NCBI GenBank assembly: GCA_003519485.1 | Contig: DOWQ01000458.1 | Location: forward strand, 1 to 26,587 | DNA: 26,587 nucleotides | Reading direction: 5' to 3' | Source of the DNA: Streptomyces sp. | GTDB lineage: Bacteria; Actinomycetota; Actinomycetes; Streptomycetales; Streptomycetaceae | Part shown: positions 7,383 to 14,879 of the stretch, piece by piece | Layout of the letters: each line of letters starts with the position of its first letter | Numbering within the stretch: position 1 is the stretch's first letter | Notes under the pieces: generated by a model | The model's database searches: none | Told to the model about the DNA's origin: nothing | What the model saw: only the letters and a program-made list of their open reading frames with translations | Program-made: the position numbers and the translations under genes

Positions 7383-7402
7383 TGGTCTAATGGAAAGACC
7401 AA
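7383..7402. promoter_or_regulatory. Putative operator, site A of the shared 20-bp motif
   Basis: TGGTCTAATGGAAAGACCAA on the plus strand. With one more T from the shared consensus arm, it forms a near-perfect palindrome, TTGGTCT and AGACCAA around a 7-base centre, and is the most symmetrical of the six sites. It sits in the divergent gap between phosphoglycerate mutase (start 7334) and ferredoxin (start 7474). TCTAAT inside it would make a good -10 hexamer for the plus-strand gene, so bound regulator could block polymerase. Confidence 0.6.
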
Positions 7403-7473
7403 GTCGATGCGAGGGGATCCGCGGTTTGTGCAGACCATGGGTTCCGGCGCCCGGGGAGAGGATACGAGGAGCG

Positions 7474-7797
7474 TTGACGAAGGTTGTCTATGTCGGTGTC
7501 GAGGGACGGGAGCGCGTTGTCGGCGCCACGGTCGGTGAGTCGGTCATGACGGCGGCGGTCAAGAACGGGGTTCCCGGGATCGCGGGGGAGTGCGGGGGGA
7601 ATTCCTCCTGTGCGACCTGCCATGTCTGGGTGCGGGAGGAGTTCCTGCCGCTCGTCGGTTCGCCGGGCGACATGGAGGAGGATCTCCTCGATCTGGCCGT
7701 GTCCGAGCGGCGGGTGACGAGCCGGCTGTCGTGTCAGATCCCCGTCACGGCGGCTCTCGACGGCCTGACCGTCGACGTCCCGCCCGATCAGCCGTGA
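7474..7797 (+). CDS. [2Fe-2S] ferredoxin, adrenodoxin/putidaredoxin type
   Basis: 107 aa. The four cluster ligands are C40, C46, C49 and C87 in the spacing C-x5-C-x2-C-x37-C, with the flanking E-C-G-G and C-A-T-C-H-V of vertebrate-type ferredoxins that feed P450 and Rieske oxygenases. The start is a TTG at 7474, chosen because family members begin 'TKVVYV' right at this point; GAGGAG lies only 2 bases upstream, with an earlier GGGGAGAGG 12 bases away, so initiation is unusual. An upstream in-frame ATG at 7390 would add 28 residues of unlikely composition and would lie inside motif site A. It should carry electrons from the FAD reductase (23028-24293) to the Rieske oxygenase 125 bases downstream. 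Confidence 0.9.
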   Translation: MTKVVYVGVEGRERVVGATVGESVMTAAVKNGVPGIAGECGGNSSCATCHVWVREEFLPLVGSPGDMEEDLLDLAVSERRVTSRLSCQIPVTAALDGLTVDVPPDQP

Positions 7798-7832
7798 CTG
7801 CGGCCAACCGGCGGTCGGCCGGTGAGGTCGGC

Positions 7833-7859
7833 TTGACAGTCCGACGATAAAGGTATGAC
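7833..7859 (+). promoter_or_regulatory. Candidate promoter of the Rieske oxygenase operon
   Basis: TTGACA at 7833-7838 and TATGAC at 7854-7859 with a 15-base spacer, which is shorter than the ideal 17. Motif site D begins 5 bases after the -10, so it would cover the transcription start, as a repressor site does. The ferredoxin gene ends at 7797, so the oxygenase operon may have its own promoter besides read-through. Confidence 0.4.
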
Positions 7860-7863
7860 AGTT

Positions 7864-7883
7864 AGGCCCAATGGACGGTCGCC
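7864..7883. promoter_or_regulatory. Putative operator, site D of the shared 20-bp motif
   Basis: AGGCCCAATGGACGGTCGCC; its reverse complement carries GTCCATT and GGCC at the positions shared with sites A, B, C and E. It lies between the candidate -10 and the Rieske start at 7923. One of the normally conserved GG bases is changed to CG. Confidence 0.5.
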
Positions 7884-7922
7884 GGTTCGGCGGCGTGTCG
7901 GCACGTGAAAAGGGAGACGCTC

Positions 7923-9209
7923 GTGCTCAGACCAGAGATCAACGACCTCCTGACGCAGACCGGGCCCGGGACGCCGACGGGAGCGCTGTTCCGGCAGTAC
8001 TGGATGCCGGCTCTCCTCGCGGAGGAGCTTCCGGAGAACGACTGCCCGCCGGCGCGGGTCAAGCTTCTGTCCGAGCGCCTCATCGCCTTCCGCGACAGCG
8101 AGGGCCGGTACGGGTTGATCGACGAGTTCTGCGCGCATCGCGGGGTGTCCCTGTGGTTCGGCCGGAACGAGCAGTCGGGCCTGCGCTGCACGTACCACGG
8201 CTGGAAGTACGACGTCACCGGTCAGTGCGTCGAGGTCCCGTCGGAGGCCGACAACAGCACTTTCTGTGAAAACGTCAAGCTCACCGCCTATCCGCTGGTC
8301 AAAATCGGCGACGTCCTGTGGACCTACATGGGAGACCCGCGGACGCGCCCGGCTCTGCCCGAGTTCGAGTTCGCACAGGTTCCGCCGGAGCAGACCTACA
8401 CCTCGAAGCGGTGGCAGCAGTGCAACTGGCTGCAGGCGTTCGAGGGCGGCATCGACTCCAGCCATGTGACCTGGCTGCACTCCGGAGGCTTGAGGAACGA
8501 CCCGCTGTTCAAGGGCGCGAAGGGCAACGAGTACAACCAGAACGACACGAAGCCGTTCTTCGAGGTGGCCGACAGCGAGGGCGGTCTGTTCGTCGGCGCC
8601 CGCCGCAACGCCGAGGAGGGCAACTACTACTGGCGGATCACCCCGTGGGTGATGCCGTCCTTCACCATGGTGCCCCCGCGCGGTGACCACCCGGTCCACG
8701 GTCACTTCTGGATTCCGATCGACGACGAGAACTGCTGGGCGTACAGCTTCGACTACCACCCGGTCCGGCCCCTGACGGCGGTCGAGCGGCAGGCGATGGC
8801 CGACGGCCACGGAGTCCACAGCGAGAACATCCCGGGCACGTACCGGCCCGTGGCGAATCTCGACAATGACTACCTGATGGACCGCGAGGCGCAGAAGCGC
8901 GGCGAGCACTACTCCGGGGTCAAGGGCATCGCCATCCAGGACTCGTCGCTGCAGGAGAGCATGGGCCCGATCGTGGACCGCACAAAGGAACGGCTGGTGC
9001 CGGCGGACAGCGGCATCATCAAGGCACGCCAGAAGTTGCGGAAGGCGGTGATCGCGCTGCGCGACGAGGGCGTGACGCCGCCCGGAGTCGACCCGGCGCA
9101 CCACCGGGTGCGCTCGGCGGCGATCGTGCTGTCCCGGGAGGAGTCCTTCCTGGACTCCTCCCGGGAGGATGTGAAGGCCAACCCCGGCGTGCCGGTCACG
9201 TCGGTCTGA
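7923..9209 (+). CDS. Rieske non-heme iron oxygenase, phthalate 4,5-dioxygenase-like alpha subunit
   Basis: 428 aa. The Rieske centre is C70-x-H72 and C89-x2-H92 (C-A-H and C-T-Y-H). The mononuclear iron site has D178-S-S-H181-V-T-W-L-H186. The segment near residue 340, 'QDSSLQESMGPIVDRTKERL', is characteristic of the phthalate dioxygenase/oxygenase group that works without a beta subunit, and no beta subunit gene is present. GTG at 7923 is preferred over the GTG at 7905, because AGGGAG stands 6 bases before it and relatives start 'MLxxExNxLLTxTGPGTPxG'. It should hydroxylate, and perhaps O-demethylate, an aromatic acid using the ferredoxin and the FAD reductase of this cluster. An inverted repeat lies inside its last codons. 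The exact substrate cannot be read from sequence. Confidence 0.92.
   Translation: MLRPEINDLLTQTGPGTPTGALFRQYWMPALLAEELPENDCPPARVKLLSERLIAFRDSEGRYGLIDEFCAHRGVSLWFGRNEQSGLRCTYHGWKYDVTGQCVEVPSEADNSTFCENVKLTAYPLVKIGDVLWTYMGDPRTRPALPEFEFAQVPPEQTYTSKRWQQCNWLQAFEGGIDSSHVTWLHSGGLRNDPLFKGAKGNEYNQNDTKPFFEVADSEGGLFVGARRNAEEGNYYWRITPWVMPSFTMVPPRGDHPVHGHFWIPIDDENCWAYSFDYHPVRPLTAVERQAMADGHGVHSENIPGTYRPVANLDNDYLMDREAQKRGEHYSGVKGIAIQDSSLQESMGPIVDRTKERLVPADSGIIKARQKLRKAVIALRDEGVTPPGVDPAHHRVRSAAIVLSREESFLDSSREDVKANPGVPVTSV
9132..9166 (+). repeat. Perfect 15-bp inverted repeat inside the oxygenase coding region
   Basis: Arms 9132-9146 and 9152-9166 are exact inverted repeats with a 5-base loop, encoding the S-R-E-E-S-F-L-D-S-S-R-E region. 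It ends 43 bases before the oxygenase stop codon. The strong stem could slow ribosomes, protect the 3' end of the oxygenase message, or set different levels for the downstream genes. Confidence 0.7.
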
Positions 9210-9210
9210 C

Positions 9211-9729
9211 ATGGGGACGCCTTCGATGTTCCCCAGCAGCTGCGCCAGGGCGGCCACTGCAACAGAGGCGCGCTTCCGGATCAACGCTTCTCTCGCACCG
9301 GCGCGCGCCGCGCGCATCGTGGCGCTCGACCAGGGTGCGGCGGGAGTCGTCCGTCGAGTGGCCGCCCACGAGTGGGCGACGGCGCGCTTCCTGGTCCACG
9401 AGGGCGACGCCCCCGGTGCCGGGAGCGGGATCGACCCGCCGAACGGCCCCCTGTTGCGCGGCATGGACGGAGCTCCCGCGCTCCTGAGCGAGGAGCTGAC
9501 CCATGCCGACGTCGTCTTCATGATCGCGAGTGAGGACGGCGGGGCGGCATGCGCGTCGGTGATCGGCAGGGCCTGCGCCGCGCGTGGGGTCATGACAGCC
9601 GGCCTCGTCCTCGGGGACGGCTACGAGTCCGACGGCGCCGTAGCCGCACTCCGGCCGCATGCCCGGGTGCTGTTGCTGTCCGCGGACGAGAGCGATGTCG
9701 CCGAGCTGCTGACGGCGCTCCGGGCCTGA
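9211..9729 (+). CDS. Unrecognised small protein with an FtsZ/tubulin-like segment
   Basis: 172 aa, starting 1 base after the oxygenase stop and in the same orientation; no binding site is apparent, so coupling or a later start (ATG at 9226) is possible. I do not recognise the family. Residues about 96-140 read 'ELTHADVVFMIASEDGG...SVIGRACAARGVMTAGLVL', which resembles the FtsZ/CetZ nucleotide-binding region (L-x-x-A-D-M-V-F-x-x-A-G-x-G-G-G-T-G-T-G-A-A-P-V-I-A), but the glycine loop is degraded to D-G-G-A-A. The first 45 residues look disordered. The C-terminus alternates hydrophobic strand and helix (RVLLLSADE..VAELLTALRA). Placement between the oxygenase and the PanB-like gene suggests a pathway accessory. 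Coding is supported by position and composition; function is open. Confidence 0.6.
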   Translation: MGTPSMFPSSCARAATATEARFRINASLAPARAARIVALDQGAAGVVRRVAAHEWATARFLVHEGDAPGAGSGIDPPNGPLLRGMDGAPALLSEELTHADVVFMIASEDGGAACASVIGRACAARGVMTAGLVLGDGYESDGAVAALRPHARVLLLSADESDVAELLTALRA

Positions 9730-9799
9730 CCGTCCCCGGGAGCAGCCCGGAGCGGCCCGGACCGCAGAGATGGCGAGCGACGACGAGAGACAGGGCGAC

Positions 9800-10636
9800 A
9801 TGGACAAGAAGATCAGTTTGCGCACCCTCCAGCAGATGAAGGACGAGGGACGCAAGATCGTTGGTGTCGTGGCCTGGGACTACCAGATCGCCCGCATCGT
9901 CGACCGGGCGGGCGTGGAGATCGTCTCCGTCGGAGACACGGTGGGGATGAACCTCTGGGGCCAGTCCAACCCGTTCGAGGTCACGATGGACGAGATGCTC
10001 ACGGTGACCCGAGCGGTGCGGCGCGGGGTGAGCGCGGCACTGGTCAGCGCCGACTTCCCGTTCGGGCCGCTGCAGGAGGGCGCCGGCAGCGCCGTGCGGG
10101 CGGCGATCCGCTTCGTCAAGGAGGCGGGCGTCGATCTCGTGAAGCTCGACGCCGCCTCCGACTACCTCGAGGCCGTCGAGGCCGTCACGCGGGCCGGCAT
10201 CCCCGTCTTCGCGCAGTTCGGGATCACGCCGCAGACAGCGCTCCGCTACGGCGTGGAGTACAACGCCGTCCCGTCCGCCGCCGACCAGGTGGCGGTCGAG
10301 TTGAAGGACGAGCTGGTCGCCGAGGCGAAGCGGCTCGAGGAGGCGGGGGCCGCCCTGCTGAACTTCACCAACTCGGGGCCGGTCGTCGGCGCGGCGGTCG
10401 CCGAGGCCGTCTCGATCCCGGTGCTCGGCGGCTTCGGCGGGGGCCCGTGGCTCGACGGCCGGATGCGGATGGCGCACGCGGCCATCGGTTACGCCGCCTC
10501 CGCGATCGACGGTGCGCCGGACGCCTACGCCAACGTCGCGCGGATCACGTTGGACGCCATCACGGCGTACGCGCAGGACGTCCGTGCCGCGCGTCCGCTT
10601 CCCGGCGGCATTCCCGTCCCGCCGCCTACGATCTGA
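9800..10636 (+). CDS. Divergent PanB-family protein (ketopantoate hydroxymethyltransferase fold)
   Basis: 278 aa. The family block is clear: M-K-D-E-G-R-K-I-V-G-V-V-A-W-D-Y near 13-28, V-G-D-T-V-G-M at 44-50, the T-R-A-V-R-R-G helix at 70-76, S-A-D-F-P-F at 83-88, V-K-L-D at 114-117, I-T-P-Q at 142-145. The Asp residues expected to bind Mg2+ (D46, D85) are kept and the third ligand, Glu in PanB, is D117. The catalytic glutamate of PanB (in L-E-C-V) is replaced: this protein has L-L-N-F-T-N at 186-191. It therefore should not be ordinary PanB and may act on another keto acid, for instance as a lyase or decarboxylase of the PEP mutase/PanB superfamily. ATG at 9800 fits the family start; 9770 is an alternative. 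It belongs to the Rieske operon. Confidence 0.8.
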   Translation: MDKKISLRTLQQMKDEGRKIVGVVAWDYQIARIVDRAGVEIVSVGDTVGMNLWGQSNPFEVTMDEMLTVTRAVRRGVSAALVSADFPFGPLQEGAGSAVRAAIRFVKEAGVDLVKLDAASDYLEAVEAVTRAGIPVFAQFGITPQTALRYGVEYNAVPSAADQVAVELKDELVAEAKRLEEAGAALLNFTNSGPVVGAAVAEAVSIPVLGGFGGGPWLDGRMRMAHAAIGYAASAIDGAPDAYANVARITLDAITAYAQDVRAARPLPGGIPVPPPTI

Positions 10637-10665
10637 CCTGTCCAGGGCCATCTGACCTGTCCAGG
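10631..10665 (+). repeat. Tandem 16-base direct repeat at the PanB-like/hydrolase junction
   Basis: ATCTGACCTGTCCAGG occurs at 10631-10646 and 10650-10665, a 19-base period with 3 bases between copies. The first copy contains the PanB-like stop codon, and the repeat ends 18 bases before the hydrolase start. A small duplication is the simplest explanation. Confidence 0.75.
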
Positions 10666-10683
10666 ACCGAGAGGAACCGCATC

Positions 10684-11532
10684 GTGCCCACCGCTGTCAT
10701 CGACGGAATTTCCACGCGCTACGACATCGCGGGGTCCGGGCCGCCGCTGCTGATGTTCTCGCCGGGCGGCTTCGACTCGACGCTGGAGAGCTGGCGGACG
10801 GTCGGGATCTACCGCCGCCTCGGCCTGCTCGGCCATTTGACGAAGAGCTACACCTGCATCACCTTCGACCGGCGCGAGTCGGGGCAGTCCGGCGGCCGGG
10901 TCGAGCGCCTCTCGTGGGACGGCTACGTCCGGCAGGGGAGGGGGCTGCTGGACCACCTCGGCATCGATCAGGCGCATCTGATGGGCGGCTGCGTCGGCTG
11001 TTCCACGGTCGCGGCCTTCGGAGTCGCTCACCCGGAGCGGGTCCTGAGCATGGTGCTGTTCTCACCCGCGGGCGGCGTCAGGTACCGGCTGAAGCAGCAC
11101 GCCCGGTTCGTGCGGCATCTGGCGTACGCCGAGGAGCACGGTCTGGAGCAGGTCGCCGCCCTGGTGCGGGGCTCGGACCGTGGGTTCACCGCCGACCCCC
11201 GGGTCGGCCCCTGGGCCAGCGTGATCCGTACCGACCCCGCCTTCGCCGCCGCCTACGCCCGGGGTGACGCGGATCGCTACCGTGTCGCCGTCAGCGGTAC
11301 GGCGCGGCTGCTGTTCGACCGTGACACGGTTCCCGGGCCGGAGCCCGAGGACTTGCTGCGGCTCGGGCTGCCCGCGTTGATCGTGCCGGGCCAGGACCAG
11401 TCGCACGCGCCCTCGGCCGCGCGCTATCTGCAGGAGTGCCTGCCGCGTGCACAGTACTGGGACGTGCCGGTCGGGGAGCAGACCGAGCAGACGGCGCCTG
11501 CGCGGATCCTGCAGTTCCTCGACGGCGTGTAG
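10684..11532 (+). CDS. Alpha/beta hydrolase with Cys at the nucleophile position
   Basis: 282 aa. The fold is visible from the oxyanion region (F-S-P-G-G-F-D-S at 25-32), the F-D-R-R-E-S-G-Q-S turn at 61-69, the nucleophile elbow G-G-C-V-G at 101-105, and the acid-bearing loop G-Q-D-Q-S-H at 236-241. Cys103 stands where nearly all relatives have Ser, as in dienelactone hydrolase. The usual C-terminal catalytic His is not found in the expected place (V-G-E-Q-T-E-Q-T near 263-270). GTG at 10684 is supported by AGGA 8 bases upstream. In the same operon further on lies an isochorismatase-family amidase. The pair recalls NicD and NicF of nicotinate catabolism, or a ring-fission product hydrolase, but with this altered triad the activity is uncertain. 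Confidence 0.82.
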   Translation: MPTAVIDGISTRYDIAGSGPPLLMFSPGGFDSTLESWRTVGIYRRLGLLGHLTKSYTCITFDRRESGQSGGRVERLSWDGYVRQGRGLLDHLGIDQAHLMGGCVGCSTVAAFGVAHPERVLSMVLFSPAGGVRYRLKQHARFVRHLAYAEEHGLEQVAALVRGSDRGFTADPRVGPWASVIRTDPAFAAAYARGDADRYRVAVSGTARLLFDRDTVPGPEPEDLLRLGLPALIVPGQDQSHAPSAARYLQECLPRAQYWDVPVGEQTEQTAPARILQFLDGV

Positions 11533-11700
11533 CGGACCGGACGCCTGCGTCGTCCGCGACGCCCGGCCTGCTTATCCGGCGGCGGCAGATCCGGCCGGTG
11601 CACGAGACCGCCGACGGGCGGCGCACGTCCAGCTGCGGCCCCGTCCCATCATTTCGGAGCCGGCCCCGGCTCCTCCTCTCGCCGGACGAAGGAGAGCACT

Positions 11701-12744
11701 ATGGGAACGAAGAGAACGACCGCGGTGAGCCGGGCTGCCGGCCGCGCAGCACTTGGCATCGGACTCGCGGGTGCCCTCGCGGCCTGCGGTTCTGTGGGCG
11801 GTTCGGCGACGAGCGACGTCGGCGCGTTCGAGGGCGAGGACCTCGAGCTCGTCGTGCCGTACGAGCCCGGTGGTGGGTATGACGTCTACGCACGAGCCAT
11901 CGCGCCGTCTTTGGAGGAATGCCTCGGTGCGCGTGTGATCGTCCTGAACGAGCCGGGCGCGAGTGGCCTGGTCGCGACCAATAAGACGGCTGCGGCGCCG
12001 GCCTCGGCGAACCGGATCCAGATCGTCAACACCGTGGGGCTCGTGTCGGCCCAGATCGCCGGCGCGGAAGGCGCCAACTTCGATCTGTCGGAGCTGTCCT
12101 GGATCGGCCGTGTCTCAGCGCCGCCGAACGTCCTTGTCGTGGCCGCCGACAGCCCGGTCAGGGATTTCCAGGACATCGTCGATGCCAAGAAGACGGTGCG
12201 ATTCGTGGCGCAGGGCCCGGGCGCCAACGACTACATAGCCCCGAACGTCGTGGGGTCGGCCTACGGATATCCCTTCAAGACGATCACCGGCTTCGCGGGT
12301 TCGAGCGAAGCTCGCACAGCAATCGTCGCGGGCAACGCCGACGCCCACGTCCTGCCCGTCGACAGTCAGCTGCCGGCCATCAAAGCCGGTGACGTCCGCC
12401 CGATCGTGACGATCGACGAGGAACCGGATCCGCTGCTCCCGGACACTCCCACCATCTACAAGACCGAGCCGCCGAGCGACGAGGCGCGCAGCATCATCGA
12501 CGACCTGGTCGCGATGGGGCGGACCGGACGTTCTCTTGCTGCCTCGCCGAAGATGGACAAGGAGCGCCTCGCCGCCCTCCGCGAGGGGTTCCAGTGCGCC
12601 GCCGACGACCAGGCGCTGGTTGAGGAGATGAAGGAACAGCAGCGGCCGTTCAACCCGCTCGGCGGCGAGGAGACCGCCCGGCTCGTGGACGAGGTGCTGG
12701 GAGCCTCGGAGGAGTTCCAGAAGCTGATCAGGCGGAGTTACTGA
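11701..12744 (+). CDS. Orphan TctC/Bug-type substrate-binding lipoprotein
   Basis: 347 aa. An N-terminal basic stretch, hydrophobic core and lipobox L-A-A-C with C29 mark a membrane-anchored lipoprotein. The mature part has the TctC signature V-V-P-Y-E-P-G-G-G-Y-D near 52-62, N-E-P-G-A-S-G for ligand-loop contacts, and the D-x-L-P-V-D-S-Q region. AAGGAGAG lies 4 bases before the ATG. It binds a carboxylic acid outside the cell and passes it to a TctAB channel. The matching channel genes are on the opposite strand at 14880-16981 with their own TctC, so this is an additional binding protein, co-oriented with the oxygenase operon after a 168-base gap in which I see no clear promoter. Confidence 0.9.
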   Translation: MGTKRTTAVSRAAGRAALGIGLAGALAACGSVGGSATSDVGAFEGEDLELVVPYEPGGGYDVYARAIAPSLEECLGARVIVLNEPGASGLVATNKTAAAPASANRIQIVNTVGLVSAQIAGAEGANFDLSELSWIGRVSAPPNVLVVAADSPVRDFQDIVDAKKTVRFVAQGPGANDYIAPNVVGSAYGYPFKTITGFAGSSEARTAIVAGNADAHVLPVDSQLPAIKAGDVRPIVTIDEEPDPLLPDTPTIYKTEPPSDEARSIIDDLVAMGRTGRSLAASPKMDKERLAALREGFQCAADDQALVEEMKEQQRPFNPLGGEETARLVDEVLGASEEFQKLIRRSY

Positions 12745-12927
12745 CCCGGCGCCTTCGCCGCTCCCCCCGCTGACGAGGCGCTCGGTGGCCTGCGCACTCG
12801 GTCGGAGGCGTTCCCGGCAGTGGGCCCCGCGTTGCGGGTCCGCCCTAGGCTGCCCGGCTGCCATGCCCGTCAGTGCGGCGCTGTCCGCCCGTCGCGCGGA
12901 CGGCCCGATTTCCCGAGGAGGTCCGCC

Positions 12928-13629
12928 ATGGAAACGACCGGTGAGCGCCACTGCTGGGACGACGTCATAGGGGACGACGAGCGCCTGATCGAGAGCTGCT
13001 ACCAGCCCCGGCTCCTGGGGCGCCGCCCGGCACTCCTTCTCATCGACTGTTATCAGAAGGTCTTCGGGGACCGGCCGCGGCCGCTCGCCGAAGCGATCGA
13101 CGAGTACCCGGCCACCTGCGGGACCGCCGGATGGGATGCACTGCCCCACCTCACGGCGCTGCTCGAACACGCCCGCCAGGTTGGCGTCCCCGTGTTCCAT
13201 ACGACCGGCGACGCACGGCTCGGGTCGGTCACGCTGCGCTCCCGGGCGCCGGGTCGGGACGGGCCCGCGGGCTACGACTTCGTCGCTCCGCTTGCACCCG
13301 CCGAGGGTGAGACCGTCATCCGGAAGAGCAGGGCCAGCGCGTTCTTCGATACTCCGCTGGCGACGCGGCTGCGCCGGCTCGGCATTGACACGCTTCTCGT
13401 GGCGGGGGAGACGACGAGCGGCTGCGTTCGCGCGAGCGCGGTGGACGCGTACTCGCACGGGTTCATCGTCGGGGTGGTGGAAGAAGCCACGTTCGACCGC
13501 AGCAGCCTGTCCCACAAGGTGAATCTGTTCGATCTGCACCTGAAGTACGCGTCGGTTCTGCATGTGGACCGGGCGCTGAACTACCTCGACGGGGCCGCGT
13601 CGGCGGAGCCCCCGGAGGATCCCGCGTAG
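12928..13629 (+). CDS. Isochorismatase-family amidohydrolase (N-carbamoylsarcosine amidase/maleamate amidase-like)
   Basis: 233 aa. The cysteine-hydrolase triad is D40 (L-L-L-I-D-C-Y), K133 (R-K-S-R-A-S-A-F-F) and C166 in G-E-T-T-S-G-C-V-R-A-S; the following V-D-A-Y-S-H-G-F and the C-terminal N-L-F-D-L-H-L-K-Y-A are shared with N-carbamoylsarcosine amidases and maleamate amidohydrolase (NicF). ATG at 12928 has GAGGAGG 6 bases upstream; upstream in-frame starts lack this. It should hydrolyse an amide or N-carbamoyl bond, which hints that the substrate of the pathway, or one of its intermediates, contains nitrogen. A 183-base gap precedes it. Convergent tctC follows across a strong terminator. 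Family is sure, the substrate is not. Confidence 0.88.
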   Translation: METTGERHCWDDVIGDDERLIESCYQPRLLGRRPALLLIDCYQKVFGDRPRPLAEAIDEYPATCGTAGWDALPHLTALLEHARQVGVPVFHTTGDARLGSVTLRSRAPGRDGPAGYDFVAPLAPAEGETVIRKSRASAFFDTPLATRLRRLGIDTLLVAGETTSGCVRASAVDAYSHGFIVGVVEEATFDRSSLSHKVNLFDLHLKYASVLHVDRALNYLDGAASAEPPEDPA

Positions 13630-13742
13630 CGGACGGGTGGACCGTGGAGCCACCGGATGCGGGCGGGAGGCCTTCCCGTCCTCCGTCTGGTTGTTCCCCG
13701 CGCCTTGTTCCCCGCGCCGGCCTGCCCGGTCGGGCACGCCGG

Positions 13743-13791
13743 CGGACGGCTGTGGCCGGGCGGCCCGCGGTCACCCGGCCACAGCCGTCCG
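13743..13791. terminator. Bidirectional terminator between convergent genes
   Basis: Arms 13743-13760 and 13774-13791 form an exact 18-bp stem with a 13-base loop. It lies in the 167-base gap between the isochorismatase-family gene and the tctC gene that converge here, 5 bases after the tctC stop. No T-run. Confidence 0.8.
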
Positions 13792-13796
13792 TGCGA

Positions 13797-14837
13797 TCAG
13801 TACAGCGTGCTCAACAGCTCCTCGTACTCCGCCGGCGCCTCCATGATCTGCTTCACGAATCCGTCGAGCTCTTCTCCGCTTCGGAAGCCGAGCGGCCGCT
13901 CCTGCTTCTCGGAGTCAGCGATCAGTTCCGGATCCTTCATGGCGGCGGCCACGGCGTCCCGGAAGCACGCCTTCAGGCCCTCGTCCATCGCCGGCGGGGC
14001 CACCAGCGGACGGCCGAGTTCGACGAGGGCCAGGTGGGCGTCGATGATCTTCTGCTGGCTCTCCGTCATCTCGACCTCGGTCACCGATGGGATGTCATCG
14101 GCCAACCACTCCGGGGTCTCCCGCCCCATGACGAGGACCGGGGTCTGAGACCCGTTCTCGACCGCGGCCCGCCGGCTGCCCGGCTCCCCGCTCATCCCGT
14201 CCACATTGCCCTGCTGGACCCCCAGCTCGGTCTCGCCCGACCCGGGGAATCCGGTCACGACCTCGGCGTTGAGATCGAAGACGGCGGTGAGAATCGAGGG
14301 CGTGATGTAGTCCTCGGCGCCGGGCCCCGTCGATCCCCAGCGGAAGCTGTCGGCCTTCCGCACGTCTTCCCAGGATCGATACGGACCCGTGCCATTGGTC
14401 ACGACGAGGGGCGGATCGCCGGCCACCCGGCCCAGGTAGGTGAGGTCGTCGAGTGAGAACGGAGCACCATCCGCCCCGGCGATGGAGGCTCCGCCGCCGC
14501 CGACCCCGTTCATGATGGCGATCGTGGTGCCGTCCGGCTTCTGGGTGAGCAGGTTGTTCACCGCCAGGAGCCCTCCGGCGCCGGGCTTGTTCTCCACGGC
14601 GACGGTCGCGTTCAGCTGCTCTTCCAGGTAGGGCGCGACCAGGCGGGCGTACGAGTCATAGCCGCCCCCGGGGGTGTACGGCACGACCAGGGATATGTTC
14701 CTGCCCTCCAACGTGGAACAGTCCGACGCGGCGGCCGCGTTCGATGTCTCGCTCGAACAGGCCGTCAGCATGCCGGCAGCGACACTCAGCGCGACCAGGG
14801 ATCGCAGACTCCGGCGGGCATTGCACTCATGGCTCAT
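13797..14837 (-). CDS. tctC: TctC substrate-binding lipoprotein of the tripartite tricarboxylate transporter
   Basis: 346 aa. Signal peptide with lipobox L-T-A-C (C27). TctC motifs V-V-P-Y-T-P-G-G-G-Y-D-S-Y near 50-62 and N-K-P-G-A-G-G-L near 83-90, plus the S-T-G-P-G-A-E-D domain-crossing segment. AAGGAGAG precedes the ATG by 4 bases. It lies 42 bases after tctB and ends the tctABC unit, and resembles the orphan TctC at 11701 in motifs and length but is clearly a different protein. Extracytoplasmic ligand capture, probably an aromatic or dicarboxylic acid; the ligand is inferred from neighbours only. Confidence 0.92.
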   Translation of the reverse strand: MSHECNARRSLRSLVALSVAAGMLTACSSETSNAAAASDCSTLEGRNISLVVPYTPGGGYDSYARLVAPYLEEQLNATVAVENKPGAGGLLAVNNLLTQKPDGTTIAIMNGVGGGGASIAGADGAPFSLDDLTYLGRVAGDPPLVVTNGTGPYRSWEDVRKADSFRWGSTGPGAEDYITPSILTAVFDLNAEVVTGFPGSGETELGVQQGNVDGMSGEPGSRRAAVENGSQTPVLVMGRETPEWLADDIPSVTEVEMTESQQKIIDAHLALVELGRPLVAPPAMDEGLKACFRDAVAAAMKDPELIADSEKQERPLGFRSGEELDGFVKQIMEAPAEYEELLSTLY

Positions 14838-14879
14838 CCGACTCTCCTTCGGGACAGATGTGGGGACGGGGCGCCTGCG

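Noticed and set aside
10631..10665. Tandem 16-base repeat as a regulatory element or start of a repeat array
   Set aside because: Only two copies, asymmetrical, and overlapping a stop codon; a simple local duplication explains it.
12745..12927. Terminator-like stems between the orphan TctC and the amidase genes
   Set aside because: Only short stems of about 5 bp are present, expected by chance at this GC content.
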